Shown piece after piece: positions 15,638-24,546 of a stretch of 64,000 nt of DNA. Position 1 is the first letter of the stretch, and each line of letters opens with the position of its first letter. The stretch is from Paraburkholderia sediminicola (lineage in GTDB: Bacteria; Pseudomonadota; Gammaproteobacteria; Burkholderiales; Burkholderiaceae): NCBI RefSeq assembly GCF_902859805.1, contig NZ_CADIKC010000007.1, forward strand, positions 1-64,000. The letters run 5' to 3'. Position numbers and translations under genes: made by a program. Below the pieces are notes generated by a model that worked only from the letters and a program-made list of their open reading frames with translations, ran no database searches and had not been told where the DNA came from.

Positions 15638-17278
15638 ATGGCAGCTAAAGACGTCGTATTCGGTGATTCCGCCCGTGCCAAGATGGTTGAAGGCGTGAAC
15701 ATCCTCGCGAACGCTGTGAAGGTCACGCTGGGCCCGAAGGGTCGCAACGTTGTCCTGGAACGCAGCTTCGGCGGCCCGACGGTCACGAAGGATGGTGTTT
15801 CGGTCGCGAAAGAGATCGAACTGAAAGACAAGCTCCAGAACATGGGCGCACAAATGGTCAAGGAAGTTGCTTCCAAGACCAGCGACAACGCAGGTGACGG
15901 CACCACGACCGCAACGGTTCTGGCTCAGTCGATCGTCCGCGAAGGCATGAAGTACGTTGCATCGGGCATGAACCCGATGGACCTGAAGCGCGGTATCGAC
16001 AAGGCTGTGTTCGCTGCGATCGAAGAACTGCGCAAGATCAGCAAGCCTTGCACGACCAACAAGGAAATCGCTCAAGTCGGTTCGATCTCGGCAAACAGCG
16101 ACTCGTCGATCGGCGATCGTATCGCTGAAGCGATGGACAAGGTTGGCAAGGAAGGCGTCATCACCGTTGAAGACGGCAAGTCGTTGCAAGACGAGCTGGA
16201 CGTTGTCGAAGGTATGCAATTCGACCGCGGCTACCTGTCGCCGTACTTCATCAACAACCCGGACAAGCAAGTTGCTGTGCTCGAAAACCCGTTCGTGCTC
16301 CTGCACGACAAGAAGGTCTCGAACATCCGTGATCTGCTGCCGGTACTGGAACAAGTCGCTAAGGCTGGCCGTCCGCTGCTGATCATCGCAGAAGACGTCG
16401 AAGGCGAAGCGCTGGCTACGCTGGTTGTGAACAACATCCGCGGCATCCTGAAGACGGTTGCTGTCAAGGCTCCGGGCTTCGGCGATCGTCGTAAGGCCAT
16501 GCTGGAAGACATCGCGATCCTGACCGGCGGTCAAGTTATCGCTGAAGAAACCGGCCTGACGCTCGAAAAGGCAACGCTGGCTGAACTGGGCCAGGCGAAG
16601 CGTATCGAAGTGGGCAAGGAAAACACGACGATCATCGACGGCGCTGGCGAAGCTGCAACGATCGAAGCACGTGTGAAGCAAGTTCGCACGCAAATCGAAG
16701 AAGCTACGTCGGACTACGACCGTGAAAAGCTGCAAGAACGCGTGGCCAAGCTGGCCGGCGGTGTTGCGGTGATCAAGGTCGGTGCTGCGACCGAAGTCGA
16801 AATGAAGGAAAAGAAGGCACGTGTCGAAGACGCACTGCACGCAACGCGCGCAGCTGTGGAAGAAGGCATCGTTGCTGGCGGCGGCGTCGCACTGATCCGT
16901 GCACGTACGGCAATCGCTGGCCTGAAGGGCGCTAACGCCGATCAGGACGCAGGTATCAAGATCGTGCTGCGCGCGATGGAAGAGCCGCTGCGTCAGATCG
17001 TCACGAACGGTGGCGAAGAAGCCAGCGTCGTGGTGGCAGCTGTTGCTGCTGGCACGGGCAACTACGGCTACAACGCTGCAACCGGCGAGTACGTCGACCT
17101 GGTTGACGCAGGTGTCGTGGACCCGACGAAGGTGACGCGCACGGCGCTGCAAAACGCAGCTTCGGTCGCTGGCCTGCTGTTGACCACCGACGCAGCTGTT
17201 TGCGAACTGCCGAAGGAAGATGCTCCGATGGGCGGCGGTATGCCCGGCGGCATGGGCGGCATGGGCATGGACATGTAA
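15638..17278 (+). CDS. groEL: Chaperonin GroEL
   Basis: A 546-residue 60-kDa chaperonin with full standard length. It opens with AAKDVVFGDSARAKMVEGVN, has the ATP-site box GDGTTTATVLA at about 86-96, and ends with the flexible Gly/Met-rich tail (GGMPGGMGGMGMDM). AAGGAG precedes the ATG. Codon use is that of a highly expressed gene, with strong bias. It ends about 80 bp before a strong bidirectional terminator. Confidence 0.99.
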   Translation: MAAKDVVFGDSARAKMVEGVNILANAVKVTLGPKGRNVVLERSFGGPTVTKDGVSVAKEIELKDKLQNMGAQMVKEVASKTSDNAGDGTTTATVLAQSIVREGMKYVASGMNPMDLKRGIDKAVFAAIEELRKISKPCTTNKEIAQVGSISANSDSSIGDRIAEAMDKVGKEGVITVEDGKSLQDELDVVEGMQFDRGYLSPYFINNPDKQVAVLENPFVLLHDKKVSNIRDLLPVLEQVAKAGRPLLIIAEDVEGEALATLVVNNIRGILKTVAVKAPGFGDRRKAMLEDIAILTGGQVIAEETGLTLEKATLAELGQAKRIEVGKENTTIIDGAGEAATIEARVKQVRTQIEEATSDYDREKLQERVAKLAGGVAVIKVGAATEVEMKEKKARVEDALHATRAAVEEGIVAGGGVALIRARTAIAGLKGANADQDAGIKIVLRAMEEPLRQIVTNGGEEASVVVAAVAAGTGNYGYNAATGEYVDLVDAGVVDPTKVTRTALQNAASVAGLLLTTDAAVCELPKEDAPMGGGMPGGMGGMGMDM

Positions 17279-17353
17279 TTTTCGATTGAGCCTCACTTGG
17301 GTTTCGTTTGAGGCTCAGTTGGAAACACATGGGGAAGTGCGTCGCGAGGCGTA

Positions 17354-17389
17354 CTTTCCAAAACAAAAAACCCGCAGAAATGCGGGTTT
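17354..17389. repeat. Left copy of a 36-bp direct repeat flanking the sulfation cassette
   Basis: This 36-bp stretch matches 19555-19590 with one mismatch, in direct orientation and 2201 bp apart. The two copies bracket cysC and the sulfotransferase exactly. The repeat is half of the groEL terminator. Confidence 0.8.
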
Positions 17390-17399
17390 TTTGTTTTGG
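17358..17399. terminator. Bidirectional terminator after groEL
   Basis: A perfect 19-bp inverted repeat (arm CCAAAACAAAAAACCCGCA) closes around a GAAA loop at 17377-17380, and T runs are present in both directions. It serves groEL and, on the other strand, cysC. Its first 32 bases recur exactly at 19559-19590. Confidence 0.9.
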
Positions 17400-17426
17400 G
17401 GCAAGCGATAAACCAGTCCGATATGG

Positions 17427-18050
17427 CTAGGGTACCGTGCAATCGGTGTCCATCAGGCACTTGTCGCGCAAGTAGCTGAATATATGCGCTACGCTCTCGG
17501 CCGGCGTCGACATTGCCGTGTCTATCTTCAACTCTGGATCAGACGGGATTTCATAGGGTGCCGATACGCCGGTAAACGACGCAATCTCGCCGGCACGGGC
17601 TTTGGCATAGAGACCTTTCGGGTCGCGACGGGCGCAAGCGTCGACCGAGGCGGCAAGGTAGGTTTCGATGAAATTGCCAGGCCCAACGATTTCGCGCGCC
17701 ATCGCTCTGTCTTCACGCATGGGTGAGATAAGCGCCGCGATAACGATGAGGCCCGCGTCGTTCATCAACTGGGCCACGTGCGCCACCCGGCGAATATTTT
17801 CACGCCGGTCTTTCTTGTCGAAGCCGAGGTCGGACGCCAAACCGTGGCGGATATTGTCTCCGTCGAGGACATAGGACGCGTGACCTAGCGATGCGAGCTG
17901 CCGTTCGAGTTCGAAAGCGATTGTTGATTTACCCGCCCCGGATAGCCCCGTCAGCCAGATCGTAACCGGCTTGTGGTGGAACATTTGCATCCGGTCGCAG
18001 GCGGTCACTTCGCCATGGAAGCGTTGCAGAAAAGGCAGCGGCTGTCCCAT
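17427..18050 (-). CDS. cysC: Adenylyl-sulfate (APS) kinase
   Basis: A 207-residue APS kinase that makes PAPS from APS and ATP in the cytoplasm. The Walker A loop is GLSGAGKSTIA, followed by the family boxes YVLDGDNIRHGL and DRRENIRRVAHVA, then ISPMREDR and KGLYAKARAGEI. The ATG at 18050 has AGAGGA upstream and starts 14 bp after the sulfotransferase stop, so the pair forms an operon: this enzyme makes the sulfate donor used by its neighbour. It is not part of a sulfate-assimilation cluster here. Confidence 0.95.
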   Translation of the reverse strand: MGQPLPFLQRFHGEVTACDRMQMFHHKPVTIWLTGLSGAGKSTIAFELERQLASLGHASYVLDGDNIRHGLASDLGFDKKDRRENIRRVAHVAQLMNDAGLIVIAALISPMREDRAMAREIVGPGNFIETYLAASVDACARRDPKGLYAKARAGEIASFTGVSAPYEIPSDPELKIDTAMSTPAESVAHIFSYLRDKCLMDTDCTVP

Positions 18051-18064
18051 TGTTTCCTCTCGAC

Positions 18065-19279
18065 TCAGGCGGCGCAGTGCCAACCTTGCCGCCAGACGCC
18101 CGCGTTGTGCAGGCGCTCCGGCGAGTTTTCGATCGTGACGTGAAAACCGTCTGATACACCCGCAGGCAGAGCAATAGAAAATCCAGCGTGGGAGCTTGGG
18201 TATCCCGCGCCAGCAACGTCGGGCCGATACTCGCCACTCCAGCCTCTCGCGACGACCTCCGCACCAACGCGGACTTCGAGCGGAACTCTTTCTTCCGGCC
18301 GGCTGAGATTGACGGCCCAGCCCGAAATCACACCGTTGTGGACGGTGTCGACAAAGCCGTCGTACATATCGGCGGTGGTGTGTGGCTGGCTCTGCGCGAA
18401 CTCGATGTATTCCTTGATGGGGGTGAGGTCAAACTGGTTGATCACACTCACCACCTTCGAGAGGAATTTTTCGTCAAAACCGAAAACGATCGAACTGTGC
18501 GCGTACGGATTTTCGAGCTGATTGATCGCGGCCTGAATGGTGCGCACCGACTCCAGGGCTTTTGCAAACACCTCGCCCGCTTGCAGGGCGTGTTGTTCGA
18601 TCGCCTGGTTGACGTCCCGAAAGATCTCGTAATCGAAGCGATTCTCTGAGACAAACGTTTGCGTCGCCGTTTCACTCAAATGCGTTCTGTTTTTGGGCGA
18701 GCCGCTCGTTTTGTTGGTTTCGAAAAAAAAGGGCAATTCGAGCCCAGTCCTGCCGCAGAGACGAAGCAAAAATTCGCTCATGTCCTCGCAGACGCCGGTT
18801 GCCGCGAAATGCTGGCGAACGTGCGTGCGCGCGACTTCCAGGCTGCTTTCGTCGACCACGGAATGGCCGCTCAACATCTGGGTGAACAGGTTTTTTCCTG
18901 CGAGTGATTCGCTGACCCACTCGTCGAGCGAGATGGCGCCGCGGCGAACCAGCGCCTCGGTTGCCGACACACTGGCTCCTCGCGCAACGGCGCCGTTCTT
19001 GCCGTTGGCTGCGAACCGGTAGTGCGATATCTGACGTGCAAGCGGATCGCGCAGAATCGTGCAATATGTCAGCGCGCTCTTCAGGTTCCGGTGCATGCCA
19101 TAGGGTTGATGGCCTCCGCCAATCCTCGTGGTCATCAATTTGGCGTGACTGTTTTCCCAGTCGCCTCGATCCCACTCGAAATTCACGAACTGATCTTTGC
19201 CCTTGTTCAGGTCAAAAAACGAGATGACGGTTGATCCGCCGCTCTTTGGCGGATGGATAAAAAAAATCGGCGAGGCCAT
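18065..19279 (-). CDS. PAPS-dependent sulfotransferase
   Basis: A 404-residue sulfotransferase. The 5'-phosphosulfate loop PPKSGGSTVISFF lies at about 10-22, and the second PAPS-binding segment TILRDPLARQISHYRF lies at about 74-89. The last 100 residues (from about 305, GFVDTVHNGVISGWAVN) form a small beta-rich domain of the kind appended to glycan-modifying enzymes. Paired with an APS kinase, it probably sulfates a surface glycan or lipid; the acceptor cannot be told from sequence. The pair occupies a 2.2-kb insert between repeated terminators. Confidence 0.85.
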   Translation of the reverse strand: MASPIFFIHPPKSGGSTVISFFDLNKGKDQFVNFEWDRGDWENSHAKLMTTRIGGGHQPYGMHRNLKSALTYCTILRDPLARQISHYRFAANGKNGAVARGASVSATEALVRRGAISLDEWVSESLAGKNLFTQMLSGHSVVDESSLEVARTHVRQHFAATGVCEDMSEFLLRLCGRTGLELPFFFETNKTSGSPKNRTHLSETATQTFVSENRFDYEIFRDVNQAIEQHALQAGEVFAKALESVRTIQAAINQLENPYAHSSIVFGFDEKFLSKVVSVINQFDLTPIKEYIEFAQSQPHTTADMYDGFVDTVHNGVISGWAVNLSRPEERVPLEVRVGAEVVARGWSGEYRPDVAGAGYPSSHAGFSIALPAGVSDGFHVTIENSPERLHNAGVWRQGWHCAA

Positions 19280-19554
19280 GGGGCTATGTGTCTGTTTTAC
19301 GAAATGTAAAGTTTAGCTCGACGATAAGGCCGGTGCTGTAACGTTTAATTACAAGTTCAAACGCATGTTGGCGTTGTGAAAGGAGCGGTCGTTCCGTTCG
19401 GTTTCGCGAGGAAGTCGAGCTCGGCCGTGTGCTGAGGCAAGGCTAGAGAGGAGGAATCACGCACGGGGCGTGTCCGCTGGCGCGGAGCTTTTCCCGCCGG
19501 CCATCGGCTAAGACGGAGAAAGGCGAGTTGGGTGGCAAGCGGCCAGGAAGCATG
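19280..19554. other. Gap upstream of the sulfotransferase
   Basis: No gene was seen. It should contain the promoter for the sulfotransferase-cysC unit. No clear -35/-10 pair was recognised. Confidence 0.35.
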
Positions 19555-19590
19555 CTTCCCAAAACAAAAAACCCGCAGAAATGCGGGTTT
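19555..19590. terminator. Right copy of the repeated terminator, serving thiD
   Basis: It has the same stem CCCGCA-GAAA-TGCGGG and the same upstream A-rich tract as the groEL terminator. On the minus strand it gives a stem followed by six T residues, 87 bp after the thiD stop. It matches 17354-17389 with one mismatch. Confidence 0.8.
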
Positions 19591-19676
19591 CTTATCGAAG
19601 CTGTCGGGCCGCGGCTGAAGTGAAAACGCTTGCCGGGCGCCTGCCGCTCGCGCCGCAGACGCCCCGAGCCGTCAAA

Positions 19677-20537
19677 TTAATGCCGTGCTTCTCCCGGTGC
19701 CGCGTCCTTGCCGGTTGCGGGCGGCGTGTCGTCGTCACTGCTGCGGGCCCAGAAGAAGCGGTCCGGCAGATAGGCGCCCATGCCTGGCCGGAATGCGTTG
19801 CGCATTGCCTGATACAGATATTCCTGTGCCTCGCGCACGGCTTCGGCGGGCTCCTGGCCGTTGGCCAGCAAGGCGGCAATCGCGGCGCCGAGCGTGTCGG
19901 TAATACCCATGATCCGATGGGCGCCGCGGTCCCACATATCCTGGCGCAGCTGGCCGTCTTCGCTGAACAGCGTATTGACGAGCCGGTGCGTGCCGGTTTC
20001 CGTCGACAGAATGTATTCGCAGCCTTGCGACAGCAAATGCGAGATCGCCGCGTCGAGGCTTGGTGCCTCGGCGTCGCCGTCCGGCTGGGCAAGGGCGAGC
20101 AGCGTGGCCGAATCGGCAACCAGCAAGGTGGTTTGCGGCGCCAGCAGGTCGGCGATCGCCTCGCGCAGTTCGTCGGCGGCGAGCACGTGTTCGTCGTCGA
20201 GCGTGAAATCGGGCGCGAGGATCAGCGGGATGTCGTCGTAATCGGCGACCACCTCGGCAATCGCGCTCACCACTTCCGCGCGCGTGCATGCGCCGACCTT
20301 GAACGCGGCGATCGGCATGTCTTCGAGCAGCATGCGGGCCTGGGTCGCAACCACTTCAGGATCGAGCCCGGTGACTTCATCGCAGCTTGCCGAGTCGCGC
20401 ACGGTATAGCCCGTGAGCACGGAAACGCCGTGGCAGCCCATGCTGGCGAGGGTCATCAGGTCTGCTTGCAGGCCGGAGCCGCCGGTGGGATCGGAAAGGC
20501 CGAAGGTGAGGACGATCGGAGGCGTATCGCTGGGCAT
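19677..20537 (-). CDS. thiD: Hydroxymethylpyrimidine/phosphomethylpyrimidine kinase
   Basis: A 286-residue ribokinase-fold kinase of thiamine biosynthesis, phosphorylating HMP and HMP-P. The N-terminal substrate segment DPTGGSGLQADLMTLASMG is diagnostic. The catalytic segment reads GITDTLGAAIAALL in place of the usual GTGDTLS-like anion hole, keeping the Asp. Length is normal apart from a polar C-terminal tail. No ribosome-binding site is obvious before the ATG. It is transcribed away from rubredoxin and ends at a terminator. Confidence 0.92.
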   Translation of the reverse strand: MPSDTPPIVLTFGLSDPTGGSGLQADLMTLASMGCHGVSVLTGYTVRDSASCDEVTGLDPEVVATQARMLLEDMPIAAFKVGACTRAEVVSAIAEVVADYDDIPLILAPDFTLDDEHVLAADELREAIADLLAPQTTLLVADSATLLALAQPDGDAEAPSLDAAISHLLSQGCEYILSTETGTHRLVNTLFSEDGQLRQDMWDRGAHRIMGITDTLGAAIAALLANGQEPAEAVREAQEYLYQAMRNAFRPGMGAYLPDRFFWARSSDDDTPPATGKDAAPGEARH

Positions 20538-20837
20538 GAAGATTTACAAAAAGGAGCTGTATTTAGGCGCAGACGGTGCGCAATCGGCTCAATTATGCGG
20601 CCTAAACTGTCATGAGGGCGTTTTTTCGCATTCTTCGGCAGGTTGCTGCAAGCCGGCAGCACGTAAGCGGCAGTCAGGTGAGACCTCACGCGCGAGCGTG
20701 CCGGCCAAACCGACGCAACCCTCTAGCCAAAGGCCGCGGCACACTACGATTGCGCGTTTCTGATTGCTAGGCATTGGGGCGGCAACACGGTACCATCATG
20801 GCTCCCGTTTCCACGGACTCTACGACGCGACACAAGA
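20538..20837. other. Divergent region between thiD and rubredoxin
   Basis: Three hundred bases that must hold both promoters. No confident promoter boxes, operator palindrome or riboswitch (including a thiamine riboswitch) was recognised. Confidence 0.4.
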
Positions 20838-21008
20838 ATGGAATATCAAAGCTGGATGTGCCTGATTTGCGGCTGGATTTACGACGAAGAAGCCGGTTTG
20901 CCGGAGGAAGGCATTGCGCCGGGCACGCGCTGGGATGACGTTCCCATCAACTGGACCTGCCCGGAATGCGGCGCGCGCAAGGAAGACTTCGAGATGGTCC
21001 AGATCTGA
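20838..21008 (+). CDS. Rubredoxin
   Basis: A 56-residue rubredoxin, a small iron-sulfur electron carrier. The two iron-ligand pairs are CLICG (Cys8, Cys11) and CPECG (Cys41, Cys44), with the conserved WIYDEEAG and the aromatic core between them. Length is exactly that of the family. The ribosome-binding site is weak. In related genomes it stands beside thiD and type IV pilus or chemotaxis genes. Confidence 0.97.
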   Translation: MEYQSWMCLICGWIYDEEAGLPEEGIAPGTRWDDVPINWTCPECGARKEDFEMVQI

Positions 21009-21266
21009 GGTCCGAGGGGCAAACGGCGGTCTCCAGCTGAACGTCATGCCGTGCGGTTGCGGCGCGGCGTTTGCAGGCGGCGCCGGCCGGATCGAACGTG
21101 GTCCGTACGCTCGGATCGCAGCCTCAATGCGGTGGCGCGGAACATCCCCGGTTGCACCGTGTCGCAGCGGTAATCTGTCATTGTCCTGTCGCCAGTTCGC
21201 GCGTTAGCCGATCAGTCTCTCGTGCAGCGCCGAAGCGGCGGCCCGTCAGCTTCCTGTCGCCTGCCC

Positions 21267-22676
21267 ATGACTCTTCGATCCGCTGCACCCGATTCCTTCG
21301 ATGCATTGCCCAATCCGCGCGGCGGTGCTGTCCGTCCTGCGGAGCTGGCGCTGGCAGAGGCGTTGCTGGCGTTCGAACAACACAGAGAGAGCACCTCGGC
21401 GCTGCTGCGCGCGTCGCATGCGTTGCGCGAGGCCGGCTGGCTGAGCGCGCAGCGCTTCGCGGACGCCCTGGTGCGGCTTTCGCCGCTGGCCGAGGGCGAT
21501 CCGGCTGACGCGGACAGCGCGCGGCCCGTATTCGGCGCCGCATTGCACGATTTCCGCGCGGCGCTCGAGCGCCACAATCTGCGCGAGCTGTCCTGCTCGT
21601 CCACGCTGTTCAATCACTATCACGCGCTGTGTGCACATCTGTCGGAGCACACACCCGGTTCGACCGTCGCTTTCGAAGATCTCGCGCTGAGCGCACGCCC
21701 GGTGCCACCGGTGTCGCTGCATAACCGGTCCGCGGATCAACTGGCCCATTTGCGGGCGCGCTACGAGCGCGCGTTGCTGCCGGTGCTGCGCTCGCAGCCG
21801 GATAGCAGTGGTGCTGCGCTGGCGTTCACGAATGCGGCGCTCGACGAACTGGACGCCGTCTTTGCCGAACTCGCAGGCCCGGACCCCTATGATTTCTGGC
21901 GCCTCGCCAAAGCTTGCGCGAAGGCGTTGCGCGTCAGCGGCCGCGCCACCGGAGAAGCCGACGCGCGGCGTTTCTATGCGCGCTGCAACCTGACCCTGGC
22001 CGACCACGCGCACGGTATCGAGCGCGCACCGCGTTCGCTGGTGCGCGCAACGCTGGCGCTGCTATGGCGCGATTACGCGCTGTTCGGCGCCGCAGCGGAA
22101 GACGCCGATCAGGTCGAAGTGCTGCACGACTATGGCTTGACGGTCGATTGGCACGTCGCGGGCACCCAGGCATCCGAAATGCTTTGGGAGGCTGGCGCCG
22201 TGCAGGCGCAGGCGGTCAGCGCAAGCCGCAGCACGTTGACGCGCGAGCTGGGCGTGTTGGCCGTCAACGCGCATGCGTATGAAGATTTCCTGCAAACGGC
22301 CGATGCCTCGATTTCGGCGCTGACCGAGCACGCCCGCGCGGCCGATCAGCCCGAGAAAGCCGATCCGAGCGAAGCGTTGCAGGCGGGCGACGCCGCCTAC
22401 CGGCTTGGTGCCGCCGCGTGCGCGCTGGGCCTCGGCCATGTGGCGCTGGTTGCCGATGCGCTCGGACTCGCGTGGCGCCGCCGCGCGCACGCCGGCGTGT
22501 CGACGCCGGCGGTGCGCTCCCATGTTGTCGTCGGTGCACCGGCGGCGAGCACGCTCGAGCAGGCCGCTGAAGCGTTGCGTGCGATGCTTCACAAAGTCGC
22601 GGCGGGTGTCGCGCCGACAGGGAGCAACGCCGCGTTGGCCGCATTGACCCGTTCGATCGAGCAGGGCGGCGTCTGA
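21267..22676 (+). CDS. Helical protein, possibly FimL/PilL N-terminal-like
   Basis: A 469-residue, Ala- and Leu-rich, all-helical soluble protein without a signal peptide. Its repeated amphipathic helices and its place after rubredoxin, where pilG-pilL-type chemosensory genes lie in related Burkholderiales, suggest kinship to FimL or the N-terminal Hpt-like part of PilL/ChpA. I see no intact phosphotransfer histidine motif, so this is tentative. There is no clear ribosome-binding site, and a GTG at 21222 is an alternative start. Confidence 0.6.
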   Translation: MTLRSAAPDSFDALPNPRGGAVRPAELALAEALLAFEQHRESTSALLRASHALREAGWLSAQRFADALVRLSPLAEGDPADADSARPVFGAALHDFRAALERHNLRELSCSSTLFNHYHALCAHLSEHTPGSTVAFEDLALSARPVPPVSLHNRSADQLAHLRARYERALLPVLRSQPDSSGAALAFTNAALDELDAVFAELAGPDPYDFWRLAKACAKALRVSGRATGEADARRFYARCNLTLADHAHGIERAPRSLVRATLALLWRDYALFGAAAEDADQVEVLHDYGLTVDWHVAGTQASEMLWEAGAVQAQAVSASRSTLTRELGVLAVNAHAYEDFLQTADASISALTEHARAADQPEKADPSEALQAGDAAYRLGAAACALGLGHVALVADALGLAWRRRAHAGVSTPAVRSHVVVGAPAASTLEQAAEALRAMLHKVAAGVAPTGSNAALAALTRSIEQGGV

Positions 22677-22929
22677 ACTGGCTGGCTGCTGTATCAATCA
22701 GCAGCATGCCCCGCGCGCCGGCACACATCCATTGCCGACAACAGCGAGGCGCAATACTCGAACCCGGAGGCACGCGATATGCGTGTCGTAAACACCGCTG
22801 AGCGCACCATGGACAAGGTCTGCGTGCGTGATAGAGTGCAACTTGATTCGCCGTCGATGGCTCGCGGCGCACTTCATCGCGCACATCGCGGTCCCGCGCT
22901 CAAAGCCCGCCATCCTGCATCGTCTTTGC

Positions 22930-22942
22930 TAAAATCCGAACT
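22930..22942 (+). promoter_or_regulatory. Extended -10 element directly before yqgE
   Basis: TGCTAAAAT (the -10 hexamer TAAAAT at 22930-22935 with an upstream TG) lies only 7 bp from the yqgE ATG. No ribosome-binding site and no -35 box are seen. Transcription would start at or next to the ATG. Confidence 0.45.
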
Positions 22943-23521
22943 ATGTCCAAGAGTACCGATCGCATCAATCTGACCAACCAGTTCCTGATCGCCATGCCGA
23001 GCATGGCCGATCCCACGTTTTCAGGAACGGTGGTCTACCTTTGCGATCACAGTGAGCGCGGCGCGCTCGGCCTCGTGATCAACCGGCCGACCGATATCGA
23101 CCTTGAAGCGCTCTTCAGTCGCATCGATCTCAAGCTCGAGATCGAACCCCTTCTCCATGTGCCCGTGTATTTCGGCGGCCCGGTGCAAACCGAGCGCGGC
23201 TTCGTGTTGCACGATCCGAAAGACGGCAATGCGTATACGTCGTCCATGTCGGTGCCGGGCGGGCTCGAGATGACCACGTCCAAAGACGTGCTCGAAGCCG
23301 TCGCGAGCGGCACCGGTCCGGAGCGCTTTCTGCTCACGCTCGGCCATGCCGGCTGGGGCGCCGGTCAACTCGAAGAAGAGATTTCGAAGAACGGCTGGCT
23401 CACGGTTGAAGCCGACCCGAAAATCGTTTTCGACGTGCCCGCCGAAGAGCGTCTGGAAGCCGCGCTCGCGTTGCTCGGCATTTCACTGTCGATGCTGTCG
23501 GGCGAAGCAGGTCACGCATGA
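22943..23521 (+). CDS. yqgE: YqgE/AlgH family protein
   Basis: A 192-residue YqgE/AlgH protein of unclear biochemical function. The family boxes are MADPTFSGTVVYLCDH, GALGLVINRPTDI, VYFGGPV and LTLGHAGWGAGQLEEEI. Length is typical. Its stop overlaps ruvX by 4 bp, and the usual yqgE-ruvX-pyrR-pyrB order is kept. The start has no ribosome-binding site and lies next to an extended -10, so the message may be leaderless. Confidence 0.95.
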   Translation: MSKSTDRINLTNQFLIAMPSMADPTFSGTVVYLCDHSERGALGLVINRPTDIDLEALFSRIDLKLEIEPLLHVPVYFGGPVQTERGFVLHDPKDGNAYTSSMSVPGGLEMTTSKDVLEAVASGTGPERFLLTLGHAGWGAGQLEEEISKNGWLTVEADPKIVFDVPAEERLEAALALLGISLSMLSGEAGHA

Positions 23522-23958
23522 ACCTGTCGGCCGGACGTGAGGCGACGCTGCTTGCGTTCGACTATGGTGAAAAGCGGATCGGCGTGGCGGTGGGCAATTC
23601 GCTCACCCGCAGTGCGCGAGCGCTCGTGATCGTGCAGAACCGCAGCCGCGAATACCGTTTCGAGGCGATCGGCAAGCTGATCAGCGAGTGGAAGCCGGAC
23701 GCGCTGGTGGTCGGTTTGCCCATGCACCCGGACGGCACGCCGCACGAAATGACCCAACTCGCGAAGCGCTTCGGCAATCAGCTGAATGGCCGCTTCAATC
23801 TGCCGGTGACATGGATCGACGAGCGCTATTCGTCGGTCGAGGCGAAGGCGGAAATCCGCGCCGGCAACGGCCGCGCCGACATGCTCGACGCCGAAGCCGC
23901 CAGCATCATCCTCCAGCAATATCTAGACGGACTTTCCGACGATCATGAGTTCCATTGA
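23518..23958 (+). CDS. ruvX: RuvX/YqgF Holliday-junction resolvase-like nuclease
   Basis: A 146-residue RNase H-fold protein implicated in 16S rRNA 5' maturation. The first catalytic Asp is in FDYGEKRIGVAVG. The second acidic region is VVGLPMHPDGTPHE, followed by WIDERYSS and, near the end, the helix with DMLDAEAASIILQQYL. It overlaps yqgE by 4 bp and pyrR by 14 bp, so it is co-translated with both. Confidence 0.96.
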   Translation: MNLSAGREATLLAFDYGEKRIGVAVGNSLTRSARALVIVQNRSREYRFEAIGKLISEWKPDALVVGLPMHPDGTPHEMTQLAKRFGNQLNGRFNLPVTWIDERYSSVEAKAEIRAGNGRADMLDAEAASIILQQYLDGLSDDHEFH

Positions 23959-24475
23959 CGCCGAAGCGCTTTATCGCGCGGTGCTCGAACAGGTCCGCGC
24001 GGCGTATGGCGACGCCTTCAGCGCTGCCGATGGCCCCGTGCTGGCCGGTATCTACAGCGGCGGCGCGTGGCTCGCCGAGCGCCTCGCGCGCGATCTGAAG
24101 GCGCCGAGCTTCGGCGTGGTGAATGTCGCGCTGCATCGCGACGACTACGCGAAAAAGGGTCTGCATTCGCAGGCAAGCCCGACCTCGCTGCCGTTTTCCG
24201 TGGACAAGCGCCGCATCGTCCTGGTGGACGACGTGCTGTACACCGGCCGTACGATTCGCGCGGCGTTAAATGAGCTGTACGACTACGGCCGTCCGGCATC
24301 GGTCGAACTGGCGGTGCTGGCCGATCGCGGTGGACGCGAGTTGCCGGTGGCGGCGCGGTTTGTCGGCGGCGCGGTGGACGTGCCGGCCGATGCGACGCTC
24401 GTGCTCGCCCGCGAAGCAGGCGGCGCCGATGGCGCGCAGCGTTTCACCTTTCACACCGAAGCACGCGTCGATTGA
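23945..24475 (+). CDS. pyrR: PyrR bifunctional regulator / uracil phosphoribosyltransferase
   Basis: A 176-residue PyrR-type phosphoribosyltransferase. The PRPP loop is VLVDDVLYTGRTIRAAL at about 97-113, preceded by RDLKAPSFGVVNVALHRDDY. In Gram-positive bacteria PyrR binds pyr mRNA. Here no anti-terminator hairpin was recognised in the 71-bp gap before pyrB, so a regulatory role is not shown by sequence. Confidence 0.95.
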   Translation: MSSIDAEALYRAVLEQVRAAYGDAFSAADGPVLAGIYSGGAWLAERLARDLKAPSFGVVNVALHRDDYAKKGLHSQASPTSLPFSVDKRRIVLVDDVLYTGRTIRAALNELYDYGRPASVELAVLADRGGRELPVAARFVGGAVDVPADATLVLAREAGGADGAQRFTFHTEARVD

Positions 24476-24546
24476 ACGCAGCTTTGCGCATTGAGCAAGG
24501 CGTCGACACCGAACACGTTGAAGCCCGTATTTGAAGCAGGTACCCC

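Noticed and set aside
15623..17296. 557-codon ORF on the minus strand across groEL
   Set aside because: It is the antisense shadow of groEL, caused by strong codon bias; its composition (Asp, Arg, Cys, His rich) is unnatural.
24476..24546. PyrR-type RNA attenuator before pyrB
   Set aside because: The gap is only 71 bp, and no hairpin pair or T run was seen.
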